A stretch of 64,000 nt of DNA from Mastigocoleus testarum BC008 (GTDB lineage: Bacteria > Cyanobacteriota > Cyanobacteriia > Cyanobacteriales > Nostocaceae), in NCBI RefSeq assembly GCF_001456025.1, contig NZ_LMTZ01000098.1, forward strand, positions 1 through 64,000, written 5' to 3'. How positions within the stretch are numbered: the stretch's first letter is position 1; each line of letters starts with the position of its first letter. The notes below the pieces were generated by a model. It had not been told where the DNA came from and did no database searches. It saw nothing but the letters and a program-made list of their open reading frames with translations. Position numbers and translations under genes: made by a program. Positions 1 through 9,011 of this stretch are shown piece by piece.

Positions 1-1
1 T

Positions 2-64
2 CATAAATCGGAAATTAGAGATTTGAAAAAAGATTTAGAAATTATTGTTCCAAAGGCAGCTTGA
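2..64 (+). CDS. C-terminal end of an unidentified protein (partial)
   Basis: The first bases hold an open frame that enters from outside the window and ends at TGA (62-64). Its last residues read KSEIRDLKKDLEIIVPKAA, a charged helix-like tail. Twenty codons are too few to name a family. It could also be a chance open frame, since its start is not visible. Confidence 0.35.
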   Translation, partial: HKSEIRDLKKDLEIIVPKAA

Positions 65-344
65 GCATTTCATTCACGGGTATTGGGTTTAAGTAAGTAG
101 GTACAAATAAATCCAACTATGTAACAAAACGTAAATAAGTTTAAAACTCTTGCGTTAGCGGAGTATGTCCGACAGGATATATGCGTAGTTTCACTATGTT
201 CCACATGTGCTTTGCGCACACTGCGTTAACGCAATGACGTACCTTAGTTTTTTTACGCCAACCTACTTAACTGTAAATCAATAGCGTTGGATGAGAATCA
301 CATGTAGTAATTTCAAATGTAGTAATTTCAAATAAAAATCTAAA
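65..344. other. Intergenic region with small repeats
   Basis: No gene is seen. The stretch has short palindromic fragments (around 130-240, with GCGTTAGCG- and TGCGTTAACGCA-like words common between cyanobacterial genes) and a direct repeat of ATGTAGTAATTTCAA at about 301-332. Confidence 0.5.
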
Positions 345-1241
345 TTACAAACCTTTTGATTTACGAAATTTCCTAACAACTTCTTTCACATCTTGTAATT
401 CTCCACCAACTAAATAATTAAGCCTACGCATTTCCTCAGCATTTATTTTTCCACTTAACTTAGCAATAGAATCTTTCAACTGGGGATATTTTTCCAAGGT
501 ATCTTTACGAAAAACTGGAGTAGCTTCGTAGGGTGGAAAATATTCCTGATCGTCTTCTAGCACCACTAAACCTAAACGAGAAATTTGTCCGTCGGTAGAA
601 GTTCCTGCAATGATATCTACCAAACCTTGATGAATTGCCCGATATAGTAAACCATTATCCATTTGCTGTGGCGATTGGGTAAAATCTAAATTATATTTTT
701 TTACTAAACCGGACAAACCATCTTGGCGCTCTGTAAATTCATATCCTGCCCCAAGACGCCATCGTGATGTATGTTTTGACACTTCAGATATGTTTTGCAG
801 ATTATATTTTTCTGCATCTTCTTTGCGAATAATTATGGCATAGGTATTTTCAAAACCTAAAGGTTCCATGACTTTCAAATTAAATTTTTGGTCATAATTT
901 TCTTTAACTTGCTGATAAACTTCTTCAGGATTACTAATAACTTTTTGCTTTAAAATCGCATTATATGAAGTGCCTGTATATTCAACATAGCCATCAATAT
1001 TACCAGTCACAATTGCTTGATGACAAATAAAAGTTCCACCCAAGCGCGAACGTAGGTCAACTTTTAGATTTGTTGTTGCTTCAATCTGCTGTGCTAAGAG
1101 TTCTCCTAAAATATCTTGTTCTGTAAAAGATTTCGAACCAATAACAATATCGCCACTATTTGTAGGATTATCTATGGAACAGCTAGCCATTCCTATCATT
1201 AGACAAAAACTAATAATAAAAAAACTAATGATTTTTTTCAT
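345..1241 (-). CDS. Glycine betaine/choline-type ABC transporter substrate-binding lipoprotein
   Basis: This 298-residue protein begins with a lipoprotein signal: a basic start, a hydrophobic stretch and a lipobox ending at Cys21 (GMASC). It should therefore be lipid-anchored outside the cytoplasmic membrane. The mature part starts DIVIGSKSFTEQ and continues with GELLAQQIE and GNIDGYVEYTGT, which is the signature of the OpuBC/OpuCC/OsmF (OpuAC-type, PF04069) quaternary-amine-binding family. Family knowledge predicts capture of glycine betaine, choline or a similar osmoprotectant for an ABC importer. No permease or ATPase lies beside it, so its partners must be elsewhere, perhaps upstream of the window. 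The exact ligand cannot be read from the sequence. Confidence 0.85.
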   Translation of the reverse strand: MKKIISFFIISFCLMIGMASCSIDNPTNSGDIVIGSKSFTEQDILGELLAQQIEATTNLKVDLRSRLGGTFICHQAIVTGNIDGYVEYTGTSYNAILKQKVISNPEEVYQQVKENYDQKFNLKVMEPLGFENTYAIIIRKEDAEKYNLQNISEVSKHTSRWRLGAGYEFTERQDGLSGLVKKYNLDFTQSPQQMDNGLLYRAIHQGLVDIIAGTSTDGQISRLGLVVLEDDQEYFPPYEATPVFRKDTLEKYPQLKDSIAKLSGKINAEEMRRLNYLVGGELQDVKEVVRKFRKSKGL

Positions 1242-1491
1242 AAATTTCTTTTATTCAATATAAATATTTAGTAAATAGGAATTTTCCCAGTGGAATTTTC
1301 CCGAATATTTTTCCCAATCTATTATAGTCAAGTTTAATAATTAATATTTGTACAGGTATGGAGGGAAGAGACTTTTACCCCAGATGCGATCAAGCTTAAC
1401 AACAATCTTATACCTAAAGAAAAACAGAGTCAGTGGCTTAAACACAATACATGTAGTATTATTTATTATTTTTTTTTCTAAGTAGTATTTT

Positions 1492-2541
1492 TTATCTTTG
1501 CGAAGGTGATGCTGAAGGTACAATGTTGATTTCTAATTTAGAAGAACCACGCAATACTGTTAAACGTGATCGCACACCGATTTGGTCTGCTGTTAATAGT
1601 TTGTGTAATTCGTCCATGTTACTCAACGCTTGATTGTTGAATCCCACTATTACATCCCGCACTTGTAAACCTGCTTTGTGCGCGGGACTTTTAGATTCAA
1701 CAAACATGACAAAAATTCCTGTATCCGTTGCTAATCCATGATAAAGAGTAATACGACGGGAAATTTTCACGTTTTGTCCACCAATACCAATATAAGCACG
1801 TTGGACTTTACCATATCTCATTAACGCCGGAATTACTTGATCTGCTGTATTAATCGGAATCGCAAAACAAATACCTTGTGCAGATATTACGATCGCAGTA
1901 TTAATACCAATAACTTCTCCACGAGAAGAAACCAGAGGTCCACCAGAATTTCCAGGATTAAGCGCAGCATCAGTTTGGATAACATTTTCTAGGGATTTTC
2001 CAGAATCAATTCTAAAGGAACGCCCCAAAGCACTAATCACCCCAGTTGTTACCGTAGTTTGAAAACCGTAAGGATGACCAATTGCAATCGCTAGTTGACC
2101 AACTTGAAGAGATTGAGAATTACCCAAGCGCGCAGCAACCAAGTTGGGTGCGTGGATTCTAATCACCGCAATATCTGTATCTGGATCGTCCCCAATCATC
2201 TCACCATCATAGCTACGACCATCACACAGAGTTACCTGAATTTTACTAGCATCATGTACTACGTGACTGTTGGTGAGAATGTAACCATCTTGGGTAAAAA
2301 TAAACCCAGAACCATTACTGCTTATTTCTTGAGCAAACGGTTGATAAATATGATTACGTCTATTTACAGATCTTTGAACATCGATATTTACAACTGCAGG
2401 ACTAACTTTCTTTACTACACTAGTAACAACCTGGGAATACGCGTCTAATAAATGCTCATCAGTATGAAACTTTTTTTGATATTTTTCTGTTTTCTTAGAA
2501 TCAAAATTATTATTGGAGAAGCGTCCCAGATTTCCGAACAT
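1492..2541 (-). CDS. HtrA/Deg-family trypsin-like serine protease with one PDZ domain
   Basis: The 349-residue product carries the HtrA catalytic triad: His93 in TNSHVVHD, Asp123 in DTDIAVIRI and Ser199 in NPGNSGGP. A single PDZ domain follows (about residues 245-340, with GIFVMFVESKSPAHKAGL and RDVIVGFN). The family degrades or refolds damaged proteins, and cyanobacterial relatives are HhoA, HhoB and HtrA. Those usually start with a signal peptide or membrane anchor. Here the N-terminus (MFGNLGRFSNNNFDSKK) is hydrophilic and no upstream extension with a leader is evident, so a cytoplasmic location is possible. The gene stands alone between spacers of more than 200 bases. The family call is secure, but the paralogue is not. 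Confidence 0.92.
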   Translation of the reverse strand: MFGNLGRFSNNNFDSKKTEKYQKKFHTDEHLLDAYSQVVTSVVKKVSPAVVNIDVQRSVNRRNHIYQPFAQEISSNGSGFIFTQDGYILTNSHVVHDASKIQVTLCDGRSYDGEMIGDDPDTDIAVIRIHAPNLVAARLGNSQSLQVGQLAIAIGHPYGFQTTVTTGVISALGRSFRIDSGKSLENVIQTDAALNPGNSGGPLVSSRGEVIGINTAIVISAQGICFAIPINTADQVIPALMRYGKVQRAYIGIGGQNVKISRRITLYHGLATDTGIFVMFVESKSPAHKAGLQVRDVIVGFNNQALSNMDELHKLLTADQIGVRSRLTVLRGSSKLEINIVPSASPSQR

Positions 2542-2921
2542 ATAAGAATTTCCTTGTATTTCACTGCTAATTGCTGTGGTTTACAAGCAGAGGTCCCTAA
2601 AATTCTAAAATTTATCGCGAACTAGTTCCAGTCTAAATGAGTTATGAAATTTTTTAAATAATTTCTCATATAGCACTACGGAGGTATGTTAGGACATTGG
2701 CAAAGGCTCAAACCTATAACCAGTAAACTTATGTCCTACGCACACGCAATACCTACGGTACGCTCCGCTAGGCGCTAATGACTTTTTACTTTTTACTTTT
2801 TACTTGCGCGTAGCGCTATATCACTGTTTATATTTTTCTTCTCCGGGGTAATTTTATAGTTTTTTTCAATTACATATTGTTCATTTTCTGTGATATAGGA
2901 TGTAAGGAAAACTGATTTAAC
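2542..2921. other. Intergenic region, no gene seen
   Basis: About 380 bases separate the HtrA gene start from the next gene end. They contain a short tandem tract (TTTTTAC repeated three times near 2785-2805) next to GC-richer palindromic words (around 2735-2775 and 2807-2820), a pattern repeated between many genes here. The upstream part should hold the HtrA promoter, but no clear -10/-35 pair was identified. Confidence 0.4.
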
Positions 2922-3542
2922 TTAAAACTTTGGTAATAATCTACCTGTGTTTTGCATATATCTTTGATAGTCATCACCAAATTGTTCGAGCATCATTCTT
3001 TCTTCATTATCAACTCGAAGAAGGTAAAGTAGAGCAAAAGAGATAATTCCAGAAAAACCTGCAATATAATTTGGTAATAATAAAGCTTGAGCAATACACC
3101 ACAGCCAAATTGATGTATACATTGGATGGCGAATTTTTTTGTAAATTCCGTCAATAATTAATGTGTGTTGCTCGCGAATTTCCAGAGTAGGTGACCAATT
3201 TTTACCTAGGTCATGATGAGATTTCCAAAATAAGTAGAGAGATAAAAGATAAACAATAATACCAGTAATGTTTAACCAACTTATTAACGGATAATCTGCA
3301 AAACTAAGCAAAGGTGTCAAAACATAAATGAATGGTAAAATCAGCATCCCCACCGATACACAAAAAAGCAGAATGTTTTCCTGAAGCGTTTTGCGATCCC
3401 GTACTATTTGATTTTCCTTCTTTTGTTGGTGATGTGGATAGCGAATCAGAAAGAAGCCAAACTGACCTGCAACAAAAATAATCTTTAAAGTGAGTAAGCT
3501 TATATTTACCATTCTTCTTAACCTCGAGTAAAAAAGAAACAA
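2922..3542 (-). CDS. Isoprenylcysteine/phospholipid methyltransferase-like integral membrane protein
   Basis: This 206-residue protein has several hydrophobic segments (about residues 12-32, 55-75, 85-105 and 145-170). Its C-terminal half carries the motif GIYKKIRHPMYTS followed by EERMMLEQFGDDYQRY. That RHPMY...E...Y arrangement is the cofactor-binding signature of the ICMT/PEMT superfamily (PF04140/PF04191). Members methylate lipids or prenylated cysteines using S-adenosylmethionine. In bacteria the substrate is usually unknown and cannot be inferred here. The gene is monocistronic, with about 300 bases on either side. Confidence 0.8.
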   Translation of the reverse strand: MFLFYSRLRRMVNISLLTLKIIFVAGQFGFFLIRYPHHQQKKENQIVRDRKTLQENILLFCVSVGMLILPFIYVLTPLLSFADYPLISWLNITGIIVYLLSLYLFWKSHHDLGKNWSPTLEIREQHTLIIDGIYKKIRHPMYTSIWLWCIAQALLLPNYIAGFSGIISFALLYLLRVDNEERMMLEQFGDDYQRYMQNTGRLLPKF

Positions 3543-3849
3543 GCTACTAATGAATGTAATTGCTGGATTATTATCACTGGACCTATAATTCCATCATAAT
3601 AATATTTAATTTTTGAATATTAAGATTTTCCAAGCTACATAACATGCAAGATTTTTTTGGAAAATGCCTACAAAATTACTTATCAATTTAGGAACACAAT
3701 GTTACTCACTAAGAATTATACTCAGCGAGCAAAAATTAAGACTCTGCCTCAAGTACTAGATAGAAGGAGCAGAGCCTAGAAAAATTTAACAACGAATGAT
3801 GTGAGCTACATTGTAATCAAAGATTGATAGACTATTACAAAACACTTTT
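3543..3849. other. Intergenic region, nothing recognisable
   Basis: A 307-base AT-rich stretch. It must contain the promoter of the membrane methyltransferase and the end region of the small gene at 3850-4098. No hairpin, repeat or ORF stands out. Confidence 0.4.
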
Positions 3850-4098
3850 TCATTTATCGTCGTTAATATTCAATTGTTTTTTACTGTGTTTTAGTTGTTT
3901 CCAGAGTGCTTGTATTTGCTTGTAAGCTTTTTGGGGAGAAATTTTTCCAGAAGTTTGTAGATTGCTGATGTACCCCACTCTTTGAGAAAACTCTTGCAAA
4001 TTAGCATTAAAAGCTAAATTATTGGCTGTAAATATTCCATAGTATTTACTACGTGCATAAAGAAAGTTTTCTCTATCTTGTGAATTTTTATTTGTCAA
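3850..4098 (-). CDS. Small conserved cyanobacterial protein (DUF7219-like)
   Basis: The 82-residue product contains FLYARSKYYG, NLAFNANLQEF and GKISPQKAYKQIQALWKQLKHSKK. I recall this pattern from a small protein family widespread in cyanobacteria (I believe DUF7219), with no established function. It is soluble and strongly basic at the C-terminus, has no signal peptide, and looks mostly helical. The patterned conservation supports a real gene despite its size. It has no operon partner, and a long AT-rich spacer of almost 800 bases lies upstream. Confidence 0.75.
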   Translation of the reverse strand: MTNKNSQDRENFLYARSKYYGIFTANNLAFNANLQEFSQRVGYISNLQTSGKISPQKAYKQIQALWKQLKHSKKQLNINDDK

Positions 4099-4888
4099 TT
4101 TTTTATCCCCCTAAAAATAATTTTTATTGAAAAATTTTTTTACTAAAAATCGGTATATAGTTGATAATAAATCAAAAAAAATTGTATCAACTGAATAAAA
4201 TCCAATGGGTTAAAGTAATAATGTAGAAAACTAAGATTTCCTATTGTGGGTAAATGGTAAATACACTACCTACGATGAACTCAGACTTTCACATTAAAGC
4301 AAAAATAGAACCTGTAAAGTGTATATTCCAAAATTTATCCTTCATTACTTTATAGTGTAATAAAAGAAAACTTATGCAGTAACTATTTAGATATAAAACT
4401 GATTTGCCGAGAACATCAAAAGATTAAAAAATTTTAGGGGAAGTTTGAAATCTAGACTATGACTAGACTTTTAACTTTATTTGATAATACTACAATAATG
4501 ACTTATTCATTAATTAAGAATTAGAGAAAAGTTTATTTTTATTTATATCCGAGCAAAAAATATAGGGAATTTCAATGTGATAACTTGCAGGTTGTTGATA
4601 AATCAAAGTTATGTGTCCTTAAATTGAAAATTATTAAAAAAAATAAGGTCAAAACATTGACAGATAAAAATTTGTCATTTTAAAAGTTTGATATGCAATA
4701 TCTTATCCTCGATATTTTTAACTGAAGATTACTTAATTTTTCAGATTGTATCAGGTAATTAACTTAGGTGTTTTGGATTTTAAAGTATTCATTTAGATTC
4801 GAACTCAACTTATATCTTTAAAATTATTACCATAGTCTCACCCCAGATAAGAGGAGTTTAGGGGGTAAATCAGTCCGAAATAAAAGTA
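4099..4888. other. Long AT-rich intergenic region, no gene seen
   Basis: About 790 bases without a convincing coding frame on either strand. It should include the promoter of the minus-strand small gene at 3850-4098 and the 3' flank of the kinase at 4889. No strong repeat, tRNA-like fold or terminator was recognised. Confidence 0.4.
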
Positions 4889-6256
4889 TCAGGTAATTCC
4901 CACCAAAGGTAATAAAATTTCAAACTGATTACCAGAACCAGGGGTGGAAGTTATATTAAATTTACCTCCGTGTCTTGCAGTTATAATTCGGTAACTTACC
5001 GCAATACTTGTTTCTTTATTAACGCGTTCATCCAGAGAAAATGACTCCATAATTTGCTGTTGCATTTCTTGTGACATTCCTTGACTATTATCAGTAATAC
5101 GAATTGCAATCCAACGAGATTCAAGAAGCTCATCTATTGTTGCTGCTTGTGAAATGACTTCTGTAGTTACTTCAATCTGTGGTTTATCTGCTATTTTGAT
5201 TTTTTCTTTGTTGTAGTCTTGTCTTATAGCCTCATCGAGCAAACTATCTACTGCTTGGCTAAAAATATTCATAAATACCTGATTCAATTCCCCGAGGAAA
5301 CAGTAAACAGGAGGTAAATGACCATAATTTTTTACGATGGCAATTTCTCCATTAATTCGACTATTTATAAGTAAAATAATGCTATCCAAACAAACATGTA
5401 AATCAGTTGGTTTGGGGTAAATTTCGTCTATATGGCAGAAATTTTGTAAACTAATTACTAATTTTTTTAGCCTTTCGGCACCTGTACGAATACTACTGAG
5501 TGCTTTCGTTAAATCTTGCTCTAAAAATTCAAATTCAATCTCTTCTTTGAATTGTTTGACTTCCTCACAGACATTAACGCACTCTCGCTCGTAAGCCAAT
5601 AATAATTTAATTAAATCTTGACTGTAGTTAGATACATGGGACAAATTACCCCAAATAAAGTTAACAGGATCTAGGATTTCATGAGCAACCCCATCAACTA
5701 ACCGTCCGAGATGAGCCATCTTATCATTTTGGATAATTTGGGCTTGGGTACGTTCGTAACGAACCTGTGTTTCAATACCTCTAATTTGCCAAGAAGCAAG
5801 ATTTAAATCTTGAACTCTGAGCATCCGATATATGTTTGGTGCACTATGTACTACCAATGGTTCTGCTAATAACTCTGGATCGCGCCTCAAAGTGAGTTGC
5901 ATTGCTGATAGTATGGGTGTTTCTTCCGACAGAACTAAAATCGGCGTGCGAGCGTAGCTATAAATTACGCTTAATACCGATTGATAAAGTAAATCTTTTC
6001 CATGGGGACGGATCAGAAATTCCAGTAGTCGTTGTCGGGAAATCATCCCAAAATATTCTCCCCGCTCTACTAATATCACTCCTGGTAAAAGTGGATACTT
6101 ATTAAATAATTCTGCTACTTCCAAGGTAGGACAGCTCATTTCTACAGCAAAGTTATACAGGGATAACTCTTGGAGGGTTGAATCTAAACCAAGATCGCGA
6201 TCGCTACCCTCTGAAATGAATGACGATAAGATTTCTTGTTCAAACTTTTGTGCCAC
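4889..6256 (-). CDS. Histidine-kinase-like protein with N-terminal sensor region and degenerate ATP-binding lid
   Basis: The product has 455 residues. The N-terminal part (about 30-155) resembles a regulatory input with CBS-like character (PGVILVERGEYFGMISRQRLLEF). A short coiled linker leads to a HisKA-like helix with the phospho-acceptor box GVAHEILDPVNF (His192). The C-terminal half resembles an HATPase domain: N-box-like MNIFSQAVDSLL (Asn330, but Gln334 where a second Asn is usual), G1-like DNSQGM (389-394) and the terminal TPGSGNQFEILLP. The glycine-rich G2 lid, normally GTGLGLSI, reads KETSIAVS (414-421). It may bind nucleotide poorly, acting as a pseudokinase or phosphatase. No response regulator is adjacent. 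Confidence 0.8.
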   Translation of the reverse strand: MAQKFEQEILSSFISEGSDRDLGLDSTLQELSLYNFAVEMSCPTLEVAELFNKYPLLPGVILVERGEYFGMISRQRLLEFLIRPHGKDLLYQSVLSVIYSYARTPILVLSEETPILSAMQLTLRRDPELLAEPLVVHSAPNIYRMLRVQDLNLASWQIRGIETQVRYERTQAQIIQNDKMAHLGRLVDGVAHEILDPVNFIWGNLSHVSNYSQDLIKLLLAYERECVNVCEEVKQFKEEIEFEFLEQDLTKALSSIRTGAERLKKLVISLQNFCHIDEIYPKPTDLHVCLDSIILLINSRINGEIAIVKNYGHLPPVYCFLGELNQVFMNIFSQAVDSLLDEAIRQDYNKEKIKIADKPQIEVTTEVISQAATIDELLESRWIAIRITDNSQGMSQEMQQQIMESFSLDERVNKETSIAVSYRIITARHGGKFNITSTPGSGNQFEILLPLVGIT

Positions 6257-6551
6257 TGGTAACCTTAATTTGCAGACAGACAGCTATGGGTATAAAATTT
6301 ACTTCCACTAAGCTAGCATCTTGAACTACCAATAGTCTCGCCTATGATAGATGTAATTATTAATACTTTAAATCATTTTGAATTTTTTCGTGCTTTCTCT
6401 TTGTTTGTCTTTATATTCCATCATTTGTTGTTATGAAGTGTTTAGTTTACAGTTTTTTAGAGGAGATGATTGCTAGAACGGGATAATCTTTCAGATTTAA
6501 TATAATTATTTTTATACGGTAGTACTTATGTATGTATATATAAATAAATAG
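6257..6551. other. Divergent intergenic region between kinase and macrodomain genes
   Basis: A 295-base AT-rich spacer separating divergently transcribed genes, so it should hold both promoters. An A/T-rich stretch at about 6500-6550 runs up to the macrodomain start. There is no DarT-like coding frame here, which matters for the interpretation of the next gene. Confidence 0.4.
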
Positions 6552-7019
6552 ATGGCAGGAATGATTGAGTCTAAACGGGGAAATCTATTAGAGGAGGAAG
6601 TAGAAGCCTTAGTAAACACCGTTAATTGTGTTGGTGTTATGGGTAAAGGTATTGCTTTGCAATTTAAACGAGCGTATCCTGAAAATTTTCATCAATATGA
6701 GAAAGCTTGTAAGACTGGGGAAGTAAAACCAGGTAGCGTGTTTACGGTCGCTACAGATAGTATACTTAAACCCAAGTACATAATTAACTTTCCCACAAAG
6801 CGCCATTGGAAAGGTAAATCTAAAATAGAAGATATTAAAAGTGGACTTGTAGCTTTAGTTGCAGAAGTAGAGCGACTAAAAATAAAATCTATTGCAATTC
6901 CACCTCTAGGATGTGGGAATGGTGGTTTAAATTGGGCAGATGTTAAGCCCTTAATAGAATCGGCTTTTGCCTCACAAACAAATGTAAAGGTAATTCTTTT
7001 TGAACCATCTGCTTTTTGA
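6552..7019 (+). CDS. Orphan DarG-type macrodomain (DNA ADP-ribosyl glycohydrolase-like) protein
   Basis: This 155-residue protein is a complete macrodomain of the DarG class: RGNLLEEEVEALVNTVN, VGVMGKGIALQFK, IINFPTKRHWKGKS (Lys83 sits at the position of the catalytic lysine of DarG) and PPLGCGNGGLNW. In the DarTG toxin-antitoxin system, DarG removes ADP-ribose that DarT puts on thymidine in DNA, and full-length DarG has an additional C-terminal DarT-binding domain. Here the protein stops right after the macrodomain, and neither neighbour resembles DarT. A second ATG lies three codons downstream (6561). The stop falls in a run of five T (7013-7017). Losing one T would extend the frame to 7077 with a plausible charged tail, so a small frameshift is possible. 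Confidence 0.88.
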   Translation: MAGMIESKRGNLLEEEVEALVNTVNCVGVMGKGIALQFKRAYPENFHQYEKACKTGEVKPGSVFTVATDSILKPKYIINFPTKRHWKGKSKIEDIKSGLVALVAEVERLKIKSIAIPPLGCGNGGLNWADVKPLIESAFASQTNVKVILFEPSAF

Positions 7020-7347
7020 AGCATCTGCGCATCAGGAACAGAAACGCAATATATTTGCAAGACTTGGGAGCATTTAGAAGAATAATACTAATTCTGGGCT
7101 AATTACCCCTTTTTAGAATGAGAGAGGGAAGTGTGGGAGGTGTGGGAAGTGTGGGGGGAAATCCCAAAAAATATCAAGGGGTTTTAAAAATTGGATTTGG
7201 TATAAAACTGCTTGGAGCATTAATAATAGAGGCGTTAAATAGTAAATCTCTCCCAAAATAACGCCTCTATATAATTTTGAAGTTATTCAGATTAGGTTAT
7301 AGAGATATGAAATGTCGCATCCATGACAATTCAAATCAACCCTAACC
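7020..7347. other. Convergent intergenic region with terminator hairpin
   Basis: A 328-base spacer between convergent genes. It contains a G-rich tract (about 7120-7160) with repeated GTGTGGGA words and the inverted repeat at 7227-7269 described separately. No gene is seen. Confidence 0.5.
7227..7269. terminator. Perfect 11-bp inverted repeat, probable transcription terminator
   Basis: TAGAGGCGTTA (7227-7237) is exactly matched by its reverse complement TAACGCCTCTA (7259-7269), with a 21-base loop. It lies between the convergent macrodomain and transaldolase genes, about 80 bases past the transaldolase stop, and could stop transcription from either side. The downstream T tract is weak, so a purely structural role is also possible. 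Confidence 0.6.
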
Positions 7348-8346
7348 TTAAGCAACTTTTGCCTCGTCTAGACTTGATAATTTTTCTGCTAATAGCTGCT
7401 CCAAGCTTTCTAGTGCTTTAGTAAAGCCTTTGATACCTTCGTCTAATTTTTCTGACGCCATGCGGTCTTCAGCGTGCATCTTATCAAAAGTAGCTTTATC
7501 CATTTCTACCTTGCTGATGTCCATCGCTGCTGCTGTTTTGGGATCGAGTTTACGAGGTAATTCAGCAATATTAGCCTGTAATTCGCCTAAGAGTTTAGGA
7601 GAAATAGTTAGTAGGTCACAACCTGCGATTTCTGTGATTTCACCAATATTGCGGAAGCTAGCTCCCATGACTTCAGTTTTGTAACCAAACTTTTTATAGT
7701 AATTGTAGATTTTTGTAACTGATAGTACTCCTGGGTCTTCTGCTGCTGGATAACTTTCTTTTCCAGTTTCTTTCTTGTACCAATCCAGAATTCGTCCAAC
7801 GAAGGGAGAAATTAAAGTAGCACCTGCTTCAGCACAGGCTATAGCCTGATGGATGCCAAATAATAAGGTGAGATTACAGTGAATTCCTTCTTTTTCCAAA
7901 ATTTCGGCGGCTTTAATACCTTCCCAAGTAGAGGCAATTTTGATCAGAATTCGTTCCCGAGAAATACCTTTAGATTCGTACTGAGCAATGATTTTCCGTG
8001 CAGTGTTTACGGTACCTTCAGTATCGTAAGAAAGGCGTGCATCTACTTCTGTAGACACTCTGCCAGGGATAATTTCTAGAATCTTCAAGCCAAAGGATAC
8101 AGCTAGTCTTTCGAATGCTAGGTTAGCAATTTGTTTTTGGCTCGCACCTGCACCTGCGTCTTTTTTCGCTTGGATTAATGTCTGGTCAACAATCTCTTGA
8201 TACTCTGGCATTTGTGCTGCAGCTGTAATCAAGGAAGGATTGGTAGTTGCATCCTGAGGTTTAAATTTCTCAATTGCTTGAATGTCTCCGGTGTCAGCAA
8301 CCACAACGGTCATTTCCCGCAATTGTTCTAGTAAATTCTTAGACAT
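7348..8346 (-). CDS. tal: Transaldolase (type 1, TalB-like)
   Basis: This 332-residue enzyme matches class I transaldolase over its whole length: PQDATTNPSLI near the N-terminus, ERILIKIASTWEG with the Schiff-base lysine Lys136, GIHCNLTLLFGIHQA and ASFRNIGEI. It transfers a dihydroxyacetone unit between sedoheptulose 7-phosphate/glyceraldehyde 3-phosphate and erythrose 4-phosphate/fructose 6-phosphate in the cytoplasmic pentose phosphate pathway. In cyanobacteria this pathway is important in the dark and in heterocysts. The start is supported by AAGGAG five bases upstream. Unlike the common cyanobacterial order fbp-tal-opcA-zwf, no zwf or opcA lies next to it, so this may be a separate copy. 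Confidence 0.95.
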   Translation of the reverse strand: MSKNLLEQLREMTVVVADTGDIQAIEKFKPQDATTNPSLITAAAQMPEYQEIVDQTLIQAKKDAGAGASQKQIANLAFERLAVSFGLKILEIIPGRVSTEVDARLSYDTEGTVNTARKIIAQYESKGISRERILIKIASTWEGIKAAEILEKEGIHCNLTLLFGIHQAIACAEAGATLISPFVGRILDWYKKETGKESYPAAEDPGVLSVTKIYNYYKKFGYKTEVMGASFRNIGEITEIAGCDLLTISPKLLGELQANIAELPRKLDPKTAAAMDISKVEMDKATFDKMHAEDRMASEKLDEGIKGFTKALESLEQLLAEKLSSLDEAKVA

Positions 8347-9011
8347 ATATACTCCTTAAAAATGATTTGTCTGGATTAATATCAGTTCAGTTAATGCGCG
8401 TCGCGCACCCTAGAGCTATAGCTGCGCTACCTACGGATCCGGAGCCGCTACCTGCGCATCCGCTAACAGTTAACAGTTAACAGTTTATGGGTGATGCCAC
8501 GTCCTCCGTTATACAACTGGGTTTTTTCTGTTCACTACTCCCTCGTGGTAGGCATTTGCCAGATGGCTATTTACCTCTTTTGGAGGAGTGTTACTAGCAC
8601 ACCACTGTTTTCTGTTCCCCATTCCCTGTTGGCTAATCTCATGCTGCTACTACTGGCTCACATCTCGTGATTAGTAATTGATACATTTTCTAGATAGCAA
8701 ATTACTAACCACAAATTTATTTTTGCTTAACTGGTGGAGTTAAGTTATTTTGAGCTAGCTAAAGATGTTGCTCTTCCTTAGTGCTTTAGGGCTCAACAAC
8801 ATATATTTATCGAAATTGATCATTCAGACGAGAACAAAAAACTTAATTCTATAAGCTTTCTGAAATGAATGCCTTTTCTTTTCCGATAAATTTTATGAGT
8901 GAATGAACCCTGTAGATAAGTAAGCCAAATTGCGTATCGCAATCTGAATAATTTGTGATGGTGGAAGCCAGACTAAATCAAGCTAACCAAGAGTAGACTA
9001 TCAATCCAGGA
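8347..9011. other. Intergenic region upstream of transaldolase with small palindromic repeats
   Basis: No gene is seen. At about 8395-8490 there are GC-richer repeat words (GCGCGTCGCGC, GAGCTATAGC, GGATCCGGAGCC) followed by tandem AACAGTT. Such dispersed elements recur in this window near 2740, 20580 and 56070. The transaldolase promoter must lie near 8350-8400. Confidence 0.4.

Noticed and set aside
1341..1523. 60-codon open frame on the minus strand overlapping the end of the HtrA gene
   Set aside because: It has Lys/Tyr/Phe-rich AT-driven composition, overlaps a clear gene in another frame and shows no family pattern.
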